In this document: piece by piece, positions 8,212 to 15,168 of the stretch
How the letters are laid out: each line of letters opens with the position of its first letter
Position numbering within the stretch: the first letter of the stretch is position 1
From: an uncultured Clostridia bacterium
Lineage (GTDB): Bacteria; Bacillota; Clostridia; Oscillospirales; Acutalibacteraceae
DNA: 64,000 nucleotides
Direction of reading: 5' to 3'
Assembly (NCBI GenBank): GCA_947625785.1
Contig: CANQPS010000011.1
Location: 46,539-110,538, forward strand
Made by a program: the position numbers and the translations under genes
The notes under the pieces: model-generated
What the model was told of the DNA's origin: nothing
The model's input: the letters and a program-made list of their open reading frames with translations, nothing else
Databases searched by the model: none

Positions 8212-8599
8212 AAACGCGAACCCGGCAACCACATTAACCATAGATTTGAAAAAATACCGTATACGCATTTTCAAGCAGGCACTTCATCTCATGGGCGATC
8301 CGAAATACATTCAATTTCTCGTAAACCCTGCGCGAATGGAAGTTGCCCTTCTTGCCGTTGACAAGCAGCTCCCGAGAGACCAAACGCACAAGGTGAATAT
8401 GCACACGTTGCTCTCCGAGAACTCAATCGAGATATACAGTATGTCCTTCATCAACAAGCTCTGCGAGGTCGTCGGCGGGCTGGAAAGCAACCTCAATTAT
8501 CGCCTCTCGGGGGAAGTCCTCGTAGACAAAAGAGCTGCAATATTCTCTCTGAAAACCATTCGGCGGACGGGTGCCATGGAGAGCCATGATGAAACCTGA
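8204..8599 (+). CDS. Short protein of the same recombinase-associated domain (131 aa)
   Basis: A third, stripped-down copy of the domain found in the two preceding proteins: DLKKYRIRIFKQALHLMG, then YIQFLVNPARMEVALLAV, SFINKLCEVVGGLESNLNYR and an AIFSLK strand. Almost the whole protein is this domain. The ATG at 8204 is chosen because GGAAGGTG lies 6 bases upstream, and it overlaps the previous gene by 8 bases. No catalytic residues are evident. Confidence 0.65.
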   Translation: MNKNANPATTLTIDLKKYRIRIFKQALHLMGDPKYIQFLVNPARMEVALLAVDKQLPRDQTHKVNMHTLLSENSIEIYSMSFINKLCEVVGGLESNLNYRLSGEVLVDKRAAIFSLKTIRRTGAMESHDET

Positions 8600-9506
8600 A
8601 ACACCCAAACTCAAAATAGACCTCGACTTTAAGTCGATAAAGCTTCCTATCTCCCAAAGAGGCTTCTTGACGCTCGAGTCGGACATCTTGGAACACGGCT
8701 GCCAGAAACCAATTACCGTCTGGCACGGGTTCATCGCGGACGGACATAGCCGCTACGAAATCTGCGCGAAGCACGATATCCCGTTCAAAGTCAGAGAGCT
8801 GGACTATGAGTACCGCGAGGAAGTGCTCACCTGGATATGCACCGAGCAGCTTCAAAAGAAGAAAATCTCGGAAGAGGCGCGGAAATTCTTGATTGGGTAT
8901 CAATATCTCATCGCAAAATCGCTTGTCATGCGCAAGAAAGCGCGCTTCGATGCGATGAGGACAGACGATGACCCCGACGAGATGCCCGTCCCCAACCGCC
9001 ATGTGACGGCAGAGGAAATCGGCGAAAGAAACAATGTCTCCTATTCCACGGTTTTGAAGTACTCCACCTACGCCCGCGCCCTCGAAATCATTGAGCAGAA
9101 AACCCCTGGGTTTATCGCCAAAATCTTGTCTGGTAAGTATAAAATCTCCCATGCAAACATCGTTGAGATATCACGGCACTCCCCCGCGGAAATCGAAAAA
9201 ATCAGCAACAAGCTGGAACGGAACGGTCTCCCCTACTTGCAATACAACAAGGCGCGCTCGGTTTTACGGAACACCGCAACGCCAAACGCGCCGTCTGTCA
9301 AGGATATGCCCGTCTACGATCCCGACGCGCCTCTCACGGAGCTTGCCTTAACAATTCCTTCATGGATCAGCTCCCTCAACCGTGCAAAGAACAACACCGA
9401 CCTTTCGGCAGTCTCCGCCGCCGCGAAGCAAAAACTCATTGCGATGCTCACAGAATTTCATGAGATCGCAGAGGAAATCCTCAAAAAAATCAAGGAAGAA
9501 GAATGA
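8589..9506 (+). CDS. ParB-like protein with N-terminal ParB/sulfiredoxin fold
   Basis: About 305 residues. Residues 10-75 show a ParB/Srx N-terminal domain: KSIKLPISQRGFLTLESDIL, GCQKPITVWHGFIADGHSR and a V-R-E-L strand. A helical region follows with an 'EEIGERNNVSYSTVLKYSTY' helix-turn-helix-like segment, and the C-terminus is a helical coil. True chromosomal ParB proteins carry a CTP-binding GxxRxxA motif; here the corresponding sequence is ADGHSRYE. Start choice is uncertain among the GTG at 8571 and ATGs at 8586 and 8589; GGAGAG at 8578-8583 favours 8589. It overlaps the preceding gene. Confidence 0.75.
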   Translation: MKPETPKLKIDLDFKSIKLPISQRGFLTLESDILEHGCQKPITVWHGFIADGHSRYEICAKHDIPFKVRELDYEYREEVLTWICTEQLQKKKISEEARKFLIGYQYLIAKSLVMRKKARFDAMRTDDDPDEMPVPNRHVTAEEIGERNNVSYSTVLKYSTYARALEIIEQKTPGFIAKILSGKYKISHANIVEISRHSPAEIEKISNKLERNGLPYLQYNKARSVLRNTATPNAPSVKDMPVYDPDAPLTELALTIPSWISSLNRAKNNTDLSAVSAAAKQKLIAMLTEFHEIAEEILKKIKEEE

Positions 9507-9507
9507 A

Positions 9508-10446
9508 ATGGAAGAGCATGATCAATTTGTCCCCCACGTCCACTTTGAACTTATCCCAATCAAGAACCTCGTCTCCAATCAGGACTATCAGCGTCGCCTG
9601 TCACAGTCTCATATTATCCGCGCCGCCTCCAACTTCGACCTCTATCAGATCAACCCCGTCAAGGTCAGCCGCCGCGAGGGAGTCAACTATGTCTTTAATG
9701 GGCAGCATACCATTGAGATCGTTGCCCTCGTATCAGGCTCACGCGACACCCCCGTCTGGTGCATGATTTACGACGATCTCGACTACGCTCACGAGGCAGA
9801 TATCTTCGCCAACCAAATGAAATACGTCAAGGCTCTCACGCCCTATGAAATTTTCATGGCGAATATCGAAGCGGGAAACGACACACAACTCTTCATCCGC
9901 TCCCTCGTCGAATCGTATAACATGAAAATCGGACCTCATAAGAACCCCGGAACGATCTGCGCCGTCTCCGCGCTGGAAGATATCTTCAATAAGTACGGGT
10001 ATCATTGCCTCGACCGCGTTCTTCGCCTCGTCATCGGCGCATGGGAAGGCGATGTGAACTCTTTTGTCGGAAATATCTTGAAGGCGACCGCGAAACTCAT
10101 CACTACCTACCGCGATGCTCTGGACGATCAGCAATTCATAGAAAAACTCGGCGCGGTCTCGGTGAAGCAACTTATGCGAACGGCAAAGGAACGCCGTCCC
10201 GGGGCAATGGGCTTCGCCGAAGCAATGGTCTTGGAATACAACGGAAGAAAGAAGATCGGCAGCTCCCGCCTCCTCATCAGCAAGCTCTATGTCAAAGAGA
10301 CCTCGATTGAAGGTGCCCTCGCAGATATCGATGAGCCGTATGAGGTCAAGGACGATCCTCGGGACTTTGCAGAGACCGACCTTTCGGAAGAGGACGCAAG
10401 CCTCATAGCAGCAGCGTCTCCCGCTTCCGTAGACGATGTGTCATAG
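9508..10446 (+). CDS. ParB-like protein (DUF6551-type), second copy
   Basis: A 312-residue protein. The N-terminal 110 residues have a ParB/Srx-like arrangement: HFELIPIKNLVSNQDYQRRL, INPVKVSRREGVNYVFNGQH (the NGQHTIE motif replaces the ParB signature) and VWCMIYDDL. The rest is helical and ends in an acidic tail. Homologues of this type sit beside serine recombinases and are annotated as DUF6551/ParB-like; their reaction is unknown. It follows the first ParB-like gene with one base between stop and ATG, with GGAAGAAGA as ribosome site. Confidence 0.65.
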   Translation: MEEHDQFVPHVHFELIPIKNLVSNQDYQRRLSQSHIIRAASNFDLYQINPVKVSRREGVNYVFNGQHTIEIVALVSGSRDTPVWCMIYDDLDYAHEADIFANQMKYVKALTPYEIFMANIEAGNDTQLFIRSLVESYNMKIGPHKNPGTICAVSALEDIFNKYGYHCLDRVLRLVIGAWEGDVNSFVGNILKATAKLITTYRDALDDQQFIEKLGAVSVKQLMRTAKERRPGAMGFAEAMVLEYNGRKKIGSSRLLISKLYVKETSIEGALADIDEPYEVKDDPRDFAETDLSEEDASLIAAASPASVDDVS

Positions 10447-10464
10447 CCCCCATAGAGAGAACAA

Positions 10465-10514
10465 TGCCAAGAGAACCAAGATTTTTTGGTATAGAACAGC
10501 CCGAAAACTTGGCA
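10465..10514 (+). terminator. Hairpin after the recombinase-ParB operon
   Basis: Nested inverted repeats follow the last stop codon: TGCCAAG (10465-10471) pairs with CTTGGCA (10508-10514), and ACCAA (10475-10479) pairs with TTGGT (10486-10490) around a T-rich loop. There is no clean T-tract after the outer stem, so it may be a weak terminator or an mRNA-end structure. Confidence 0.4.
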
Positions 10515-10549
10515 CTCTTCAATTATATTAACTGATTTTACTAAAAATA

Positions 10550-10578
10550 TTGACGTCTTCGGGAAATTGTGTTATATT
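10550..10578 (+). promoter_or_regulatory. Strong sigma-A-type promoter of the first small RNA
   Basis: TTGACG (10550-10555), a 17-base spacer and TATATT (10573-10578). The predicted start is near 10585. No credible coding region follows. Confidence 0.75.
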
Positions 10579-10584
10579 ATATAT

Positions 10585-10722
10585 GCGTTTGTAGGTGCGC
10601 TGCGAGCTGATCTTGCGGTATGACTGATCGACGTGTGCTTAACAAATACTCCTTTTTTAATAATTTTTTTGTCCGTCTCGGGACGGGGAAGGCAACGAGG
10701 CAACTCGCTGCCTTTCCATTTT
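10585..10722 (+). ncRNA. Candidate small RNA 1 of a tandem pair
   Basis: About 138 nt from a strong promoter to a 3' hairpin, without a convincing ribosome site and reading frame. The 3' part has a small stem (GTCC...GGGAC), then GGAAGGCA pairing with TGCCTTTCC around an inner CGAG-GCAA-CTCG stem capped by a GNRA tetraloop. RNA 2 has the same layout with compensatory base-pair changes, which supports a conserved structure. The U-tract after this hairpin is weak (ATTTTCC), so read-through to the next hairpin is possible. Class not recognised. Confidence 0.6.
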
Positions 10723-10743
10723 CCGCCAAACGCTTTCCTATGG

Positions 10744-10769
10744 GGATATTTTGTCCGTGGAAAATATCC
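10744..10769. repeat. 9-bp perfect stem between the two RNA units
   Basis: GGATATTTT (10744-10752) and AAAATATCC (10761-10769) around an 8-base loop, immediately upstream of the second promoter. It could be an operator for RNA 2 or a late processing or termination structure for RNA 1. Confidence 0.5.
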
Positions 10770-10776
10770 GAAAGTA

Positions 10777-10805
10777 TTGACTTTTTACGCAAGTCGTGTT
10801 ATAGT
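10777..10805 (+). promoter_or_regulatory. Strong sigma-A-type promoter of the second small RNA
   Basis: TTGACT (10777-10782), a 17-base spacer and TATAGT (10800-10805). The spacer shares the GTCGTGT/ATTGTGT end with the promoter of RNA 1. Confidence 0.75.
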
Positions 10806-10811
10806 TATATT

Positions 10812-10928
10812 GAGCTTCTTCGATGCGTTCTGGTGGTAGGACTTATTCGTTGAGCAGAAAGTATTTTTTTCATAACATTGCCATTGGCAGGGAAGACAAC
10901 GGGGAAACCCGCTGTCTTTTCTTTTTTT
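10812..10928 (+). ncRNA. Candidate small RNA 2 of a tandem pair
   Basis: About 117 nt. After a T-rich stretch, the stem TGCC-ATT-GGCA is followed by GGAAGACA pairing with TGTCTTTTC around CGGG-GAAA-CCCG, again a GNRA tetraloop, and by CTTTTTTT, so this hairpin is a good intrinsic terminator. Relative to RNA 1 the stem pairs change in a compensatory way (GGC/GCC to GAC/GTC, CGAG/CTCG to CGGG/CCCG). No reading frame is credible. Its position between the recombinase operon and small accessory genes suggests it belongs to the element. Confidence 0.65.
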
Positions 10929-10993
10929 GGGAGATACCTCCCCCAAGGGAACACTCCTTGCCAAAAACCAGTTGTTGCATTTTTTGCAACAAT

Positions 10994-11029
10994 TCAAAAA
11001 AAGAGCAGATGCGTTAGCAACATCTGCTC
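10994..11029 (-). terminator. Terminator of the small 73-residue gene
   Basis: On the minus strand GAGCAGATG and CATCTGCTC form a 9-bp stem, followed by seven Ts. It lies 13 bases after the stop codon at 11042. A second stem, TTGTTGCA/TGCAACAA (10972-10992), lies just beyond. Confidence 0.8.
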
Positions 11030-11041
11030 CCCCATGTAGGG

Positions 11042-11263
11042 TTAGTCATCATAATCGGGATAGTCCGGTGCCCACTCTACCCACGGCTGCCCTCTTCGCG
11101 CTTTATTATGCAGCTGCTGATGCGTCTTGTTCCTCGGGTTGAGCTGCGCAGCGTGATTGTCGGCATTTGCCCGAAACACCTTATTATTCGGGTTGTGCTG
11201 GTTTGCCCAATCGTTCAACTGCGCCTGGGTATGTGTCTTCCCTGATACCTTTTCTTTCGCCAT
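11042..11263 (-). CDS. Small NPN-motif protein (73 aa)
   Basis: A basic, Asn/Gln-rich protein with repeated NPN motifs: THTQAQLNDWANQHNPNNK, then LNPRNKTHQ. Small proteins with this look are common in gut Firmicutes but have no known function that I can name. The ATG at 11263 has AGGAGG 7 bases upstream and a strong terminator follows, so the gene is independently expressed. It is preceded by a long structured leader. Confidence 0.7.
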   Translation of the reverse strand: MAKEKVSGKTHTQAQLNDWANQHNPNNKVFRANADNHAAQLNPRNKTHQQLHNKARRGQPWVEWAPDYPDYDD

Positions 11264-11663
11264 AAATACCTCCTTCCGAGCTAACAAAAAATCCATACAG
11301 CATAGTGCATGGACAGGAAGTCGCTAACTAACTATGCCTTGCACCACAAAATGAAGCCGACGGAAATTCCGATTGGCTCGATATTTTGTCGTGCAAAGCT
11401 GCGAAACATAGGGGAACCACTTAAAGGTCACACTCAACTACTTTCTCAACGCCTCGACGAGCATTTTTTCAGGCGAAGATAAGTTCCGCGGGTTTACATT
11501 TGCCTTATGCTTAAAGTTTTAGGGACGTTTTTCACAGGCTCGTTTTGTGAAGGAACTATCGCTAAAACATATAAAAGCATCTTGCATTTTTATTATACCG
11601 CACTTGCCGCGAAAAATCAAGGTAATGTGCCAAAAAATTTTTACCGTCTCGAAATCGATACGG
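11264..11663 (-). promoter_or_regulatory. Structured 400-bp noncoding leader region
   Basis: No credible gene. The main feature is a 58-base imperfect hairpin at 11339-11396: TTGCAC pairs with GTGCAA, ACAAAAT with ATTTTGT, GCC with GGC and CGGAA with TTCCG. A second small stem (CCAT...ATGG) lies near 11293-11312, close to the ribosome site of the NPN-motif gene. I could not identify a known riboswitch consensus. Confidence 0.45.
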
Positions 11664-11975
11664 TTACCTTTTCTTATTCTCCAATTCGTCAAGCAAGGAG
11701 CCGATTGAATCGAATACGGGTTTCTCGCCGCGTTTGGCTCTCTCTTTCGCCTCGGTAGCCTCTTCCCGAAGTTCCCCAACATATCCCTCTGGATAGCTTG
11801 TCTCGGGCATAGTCCCTTCTTCTATGGCGGCTTTCAGAGCCTTCTCCCGTTCGATTTTGCCCTTAATTTCCTCAAATTCGGGATCAAAAGCGTCATATTC
11901 TGCTTTGAGCGCAGGGTCTTTGAGCTGCTCCTCTAAATAGTCTTCAAACCGATTCTGGCTATCAGATTTTCCCAT
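11664..11975 (-). CDS. Hypothetical protein with HigA-like N-terminus (103 aa)
   Basis: An acidic, fully helical protein. The opening FEDYLEEQLKDPALKAEYD followed by PEFEEIKGKI closely resembles the leader helix that precedes the helix-turn-helix in HigA/XRE-type antitoxins, but no helix-turn-helix follows; the rest is a charged coil ending DSIGSLLDELENKK. It may be an antitoxin remnant or a distinct small family. GGAGG lies just before the ATG at 11975, which overlaps the upstream gene by 14 bases. Confidence 0.55.
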   Translation of the reverse strand: MGKSDSQNRFEDYLEEQLKDPALKAEYDAFDPEFEEIKGKIEREKALKAAIEEGTMPETSYPEGYVGELREEATEAKERAKRGEKPVFDSIGSLLDELENKKR

Positions 11976-12159
11976 TTCCCGCCTCCGTTTTCCTTTTGTC
12001 CTTCCCATGGGGAAACCATATTTCGTTTGCGTCCTCTGGCAACAACGGTGGCTCTGACGGTTTTATTGTTTTGTCCCGCGGTTGCTTCAACGCTTCCGCG
12101 ATTTCTGCTGCCTTTTGGGGATCGCGAATAATCAAATCTTCTTCAATTTCTTTTACCAT
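11962..12159 (-). CDS. Small hypothetical protein (65 aa)
   Basis: Not recognised. It starts MVKEIEEDLIIRDPQKAAEI with a helix-forming, Ala/Glu-rich N-terminus followed by a Pro-rich, probably unstructured tail. It overlaps the next gene by 14 bases. No clear ribosome site precedes this ATG; an in-frame ATG at 12201 inside the upstream gene is the alternative, and translational coupling is likely either way. Confidence 0.45.
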   Translation of the reverse strand: MVKEIEEDLIIRDPQKAAEIAEALKQPRDKTIKPSEPPLLPEDANEIWFPHGKDKRKTEAGNGKI

Positions 12160-12175
12160 AATACGACCATTGTTT

Positions 12176-12850
12176 TTATTGTTTTGGCTTGGGAAGCGCA
12201 TATTGAAGCGGAACCCTCAAATATCTCTCCGCCTTAATCTCGTCCTGATGCTCGGGCGGGAAGAATACATCGACTTTCCCCGAATCTTTGTATACTATGT
12301 AGGGCGAACTGCACGGAACTTCCACCGTATCCGAGGTCGACATAATAACATATCCGCGCCCTATGTCGAGAACGCAAGCGATGTATTTCTCCCCAGAGAT
12401 TGCTTTTTTACACGCTTCCATGAGCGTGATCGCCCTCTCATTCTCTCCGCTGAACCCAAATAGAGACGGAACCCCAACAACGCGACGGATATCATTGGTC
12501 AAGTCATCGAAAATCTGTCCGCCATGTAGCGAGCATCCCTTCTCTTCGCGGCTTCCGTCCGAATAGAAGGTTTGAAGCGTCCAGCTCCCCACGTCCGTCC
12601 AGTATTCCAAGGGGCAATTATCAGACAGGCAGCTCGTGATCTTATCAAGCAGCCTTCCCGCTTCCACAGGATCGCATCTCAACCATTGTCGATATAAGAG
12701 AACTCTCATATAATTGTAGACAGCAAGGAAAACACGCCCATCGCGCCGCACCGTGAGACGTTGAATGATCTCGTCATCCTCGGCGGGACAAGGACAGTAA
12801 CACAGGTTGTCGGATATGAGCTGAATTTTCTGAACGAACTTATCTGCCAT
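12176..12850 (-). CDS. Hypothetical protein (224 aa)
   Basis: Not recognised. Soluble, with a Cys-containing N-terminus (DNLCYCPCPAEDDE) and a central FYSDGSREEKGCSLHGGQ segment. The second half (SGEKYIACVLDIGRGYVIM, then VPCSSPYIVYKD) looks like a beta-rich domain. AGGGG lies about 8 bases upstream of the ATG at 12850 and an extended -10 (TGGTATAAT) at 12885-12893 provides a promoter. It heads a three-gene minus-strand unit. Confidence 0.5.
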   Translation of the reverse strand: MADKFVQKIQLISDNLCYCPCPAEDDEIIQRLTVRRDGRVFLAVYNYMRVLLYRQWLRCDPVEAGRLLDKITSCLSDNCPLEYWTDVGSWTLQTFYSDGSREEKGCSLHGGQIFDDLTNDIRRVVGVPSLFGFSGENERAITLMEACKKAISGEKYIACVLDIGRGYVIMSTSDTVEVPCSSPYIVYKDSGKVDVFFPPEHQDEIKAERYLRVPLQYALPKPKQ

Positions 12851-12884
12851 TCGCCGTCCCCTTTGAAATATGTCTTTCTCCATA

Positions 12885-12893
12885 ATTATACCA
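12885..12893 (-). promoter_or_regulatory. Extended -10 promoter element
   Basis: TGGTATAAT on the minus strand, 35 bases before the ATG at 12850; no good -35 is visible. Confidence 0.5.
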
Positions 12894-12985
12894 CGCTCTA
12901 CACGGAAATTGTATACGCATGGGTCATACTTTTCCTACGCTACGGCGAGAGTTTTCGCGCCCGCGTCCCCCACCGCAGAAGCAAT

Positions 12986-14263
12986 CTATCCCCTCAAACT
13001 GTTTTTATTGAGCAGAAAATCGTACAGCCCCATGTAGATGATACCCTTGTCGTCATAGCTTGCTTTTCTCCGCGAATCGGTAATGATGATCTTCTTGAAA
13101 AAGTCCTTTGTCGCGAGAAGAGGACGACGTTCCAAATTGATCTTTTTCTCGTCCCCCAGCCTATAAGCCGATTGGATATAATACCTTTCTGGTCCCAGAT
13201 TAACCACAAAGTCTATTTCGCATTGTTTTTTCTTCCCTTCCTCACTCACCTCCACGACACCAACATCGACAGCATACCCGCGGGCAATCAGCTCATTAAA
13301 GATGATATTTTCCATTGCATGAGTTTCTTCATCCTGGCGAAAGTTCAATCTGGCATTTCGCAGTCCCATGTCGGCACAATAATACTTGGACGGATAGGAA
13401 AAGTACCGCTTCCCCTTTACGTCGTATCTATTCGCATGAGAGAATAGGAAGGACTCCTCTAAATATTCAAGATATTTGGAAATAGTTTCAGAATTAACTT
13501 TTATCCCACGCACGGATTGGAGCGTGTTCGCAATCTTATTAGAATTGACAAGAGAGCCGACGGACGAGCAGAGGTCATCGGTAAGCATTTTCATCACCTC
13601 GGGAAGCTCTATGGTGTATCGCTCCTCGATGTCCTTAAAATAAGTCTCCCTGAACAGGTCGGTGAGATATTTGATTTTCGCCCTGGCATCGGGAAGAGAC
13701 AGCGTAAACGGCAGCCCACCGTATAGAGAGTACTCCTCAAAGGCTTCTGCCTTATCGCCGCCCACATAGTCGAAATATTCTTTGAAGGTAAGCGGGTGAA
13801 CTCGAACCTCATCGCCACGCCCGCGGAACTCGGTCAACACGTCCTTGGAAAGCAACTTTGAATTGCTTCCGGTCACATAAACATCTACATTCTGATGATG
13901 CAAAAGACCGTTGAGGACCCCATACAAAGGAAGTGGCTCTTCGCTCTTCAATTCTTCCTTCTTAATCGAATACTGAATTTCATCGATAAAGACATAATAC
14001 ATCTGAGACTTGTCGGCAACCCTCGAATTGATGTATTCCGACAGTTTCAGAGGATTCCTGTAAGGGGCATTTTCAATGGTATCGAGGGCAAGCGTGATAA
14101 TGTTCTCCTCCTTGACACCGATGGAAAGTAGATAATTACGATAAAGCTCAAACAGCAAATAGCTTTTGCCGCACCGCCTAATTCCAGTAATTATCTTGAT
14201 CATTCCATTTTCTTTTCTGTCTATCAGCTCCTGCAAATAAAAATCACGCTTAATAACATTCAT
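12986..14263 (-). CDS. AAA ATPase with DUF4143 domain
   Basis: A 425-residue protein. Walker A GIRRCGKS lies at residues 27-34 and Walker B VFIDEIQ near residue 92; a sensor-type YVTGSNS strand follows. The C-terminal third is a DUF4143 domain (ENIIFNELIARGYAVDVGVV, then CEIDFVV, a PD-(D/E)XK-like core). This large family of standalone P-loop proteins is common in gut anaerobes; its function is not settled. It has its own strong promoter and is monocistronic. A related protein is encoded at 18229-19488. Confidence 0.88.
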   Translation of the reverse strand: MNVIKRDFYLQELIDRKENGMIKIITGIRRCGKSYLLFELYRNYLLSIGVKEENIITLALDTIENAPYRNPLKLSEYINSRVADKSQMYYVFIDEIQYSIKKEELKSEEPLPLYGVLNGLLHHQNVDVYVTGSNSKLLSKDVLTEFRGRGDEVRVHPLTFKEYFDYVGGDKAEAFEEYSLYGGLPFTLSLPDARAKIKYLTDLFRETYFKDIEERYTIELPEVMKMLTDDLCSSVGSLVNSNKIANTLQSVRGIKVNSETISKYLEYLEESFLFSHANRYDVKGKRYFSYPSKYYCADMGLRNARLNFRQDEETHAMENIIFNELIARGYAVDVGVVEVSEEGKKKQCEIDFVVNLGPERYYIQSAYRLGDEKKINLERRPLLATKDFFKKIIITDSRRKASYDDKGIIYMGLYDFLLNKNSLRG

Positions 14264-14284
14264 ATACGCTGCCCCCGTGGATAA

Positions 14285-14483
14285 TCGAAAGTTGCTCCGT
14301 AGATGACGCTACTTTCGATAGAAGTATACCATAATGAAAAACTTTTGTCAATAGAGTTCCCCATATTTGTTGACGTTTTTTTTGATGGAAGCGGACGAAT
14401 ATTCTTTCATTTGGTCGAATTGTTCCTTCTGCGAAAATAAACATACTTGTCGGAATTTTCCACGCATACGGAGCAACTTTCGA
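14285..14483. repeat. 17-bp perfect inverted repeats flanking the ATPase promoter
   Basis: TCGAAAGTTGCTCCGTA at 14285-14301 is repeated in inverse at 14467-14483. A further TCGA-containing arm at 14310-14317 pairs with 14285-14292, forming a leader hairpin just before the ATPase gene. The 199-bp segment carries the promoter at 14323-14351. No target-site duplication is evident. Confidence 0.6.
14323..14351 (-). promoter_or_regulatory. Sigma-A-type promoter of the AAA ATPase gene
   Basis: On the minus strand TTGACA (14346-14351), 17-base spacer ending TATGG, TATACT (14323-14328), 60 bases before the ATG. Confidence 0.85.
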
Positions 14484-14568
14484 CGTTTGAAACGTTTTCG
14501 GGGAGAATTTAGCGTGATTCAGGCGTTTTTTTAAGGAAATTTACTTGATTGACTGAACAATCTGACAC

Positions 14569-14602
14569 AAAAAAACGGCGGGGAATTTGAAAATTCCCCG
14601 CC
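14569..14602 (-). terminator. Terminator-like hairpin within a repeated element
   Basis: GGCGGGGAATTT and AAATTCCCCGCC form a 12-bp stem; on the minus strand seven Ts follow. It forms the end of a sequence shared with 19597-19680. Confidence 0.75.
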
Positions 14603-14618
14603 CGCGGCAGCCGTCATT

Positions 14619-14771
14619 CTACCACCCACAAGAACCGTTCAATAATGTTACCTCTGTATGTACGGTTGATTTGCTCGAGCCGAGCTTTTCGGCGCACGTT
14701 CGGACGGTGCAACCCGTCTTCACGATGTACTCCCCGCTCTTCACCGCCCTCTCCTCAATGTCCTTCCACAC
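14619..14771 (-). pseudogene. spoIIID: Truncated spoIIID (sporulation transcription factor) fragment
   Basis: From a GTG at 14771, with GGGGGC just upstream, the frame reads DIEERAVKSGEYIVKTGCTV and then CAEKLGSSKSTVH, a clear match to the N-terminal half of SpoIIID including its helix-turn-helix. After STVHTEV it changes to an unrelated ending and stops, giving about 50 codons instead of 80-95. The break coincides with the start of a repeated element (shared with 19597-19680), so insertion or recombination probably removed the 3' half. SpoIIID normally regulates mother-cell genes during sporulation; whether an intact copy exists elsewhere cannot be seen. Confidence 0.7.
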
Positions 14772-15168
14772 AAAAACGCCCCCTTTCGACAAGATATTCT
14801 ATACCTATGTCGAAAGAGGACGGATTAGTACTATTGCGCATTTGCGGATCCATATCCTTATTGCCGCTTTGGGGCGTAAAAGCCTCGTCGCCCCTCATAG
14901 GGGAGATGTCACGAGCAACGCGAGTGACAGAGGGGTTTTGAAACCCCTTTCCCCTCGCAAGCTCGGGGACTTCCCCTAAAAGGGGCAGCGAGAAAGCGGT
15001 GCCCCCCCTACCCCCTTCCCATGGAGGGGGTAAGGACTGCGTTCAGGGGATTCTTCGCTTCGCCTACTTCGCGCTTCGCGCTCGTGCCGCCCTTCGACAC
15101 CATAAAGAACGTGCGGGCGGGGCAGAATGAGCGAAGGGGGCAGAATGAGCGAAGGGGCGGAAAGAGGG
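14772..15168. repeat. Intergenic repeat block without genes
   Basis: It contains members of the dispersed families seen across the window: the GTCACGAGC...GAGTGACAGAGGGG / CCCCTCGCAAGCTCGGGG unit near 14896-14980 (recurring near 46180-46290), the CCTACCCCCTTCCCATGGAGG unit near 15008-15033, and a GCAGAATGAGCGAAGGGG tandem pair near 15121-15160. No coding region is credible here. Confidence 0.7.

Noticed and set aside
10585..10928. Small open frames within the two RNA units, and a retron-type explanation
   Set aside because: The frames lack ribosome sites, differ between the two units while the stems are conserved, and no reverse transcriptase gene is present.
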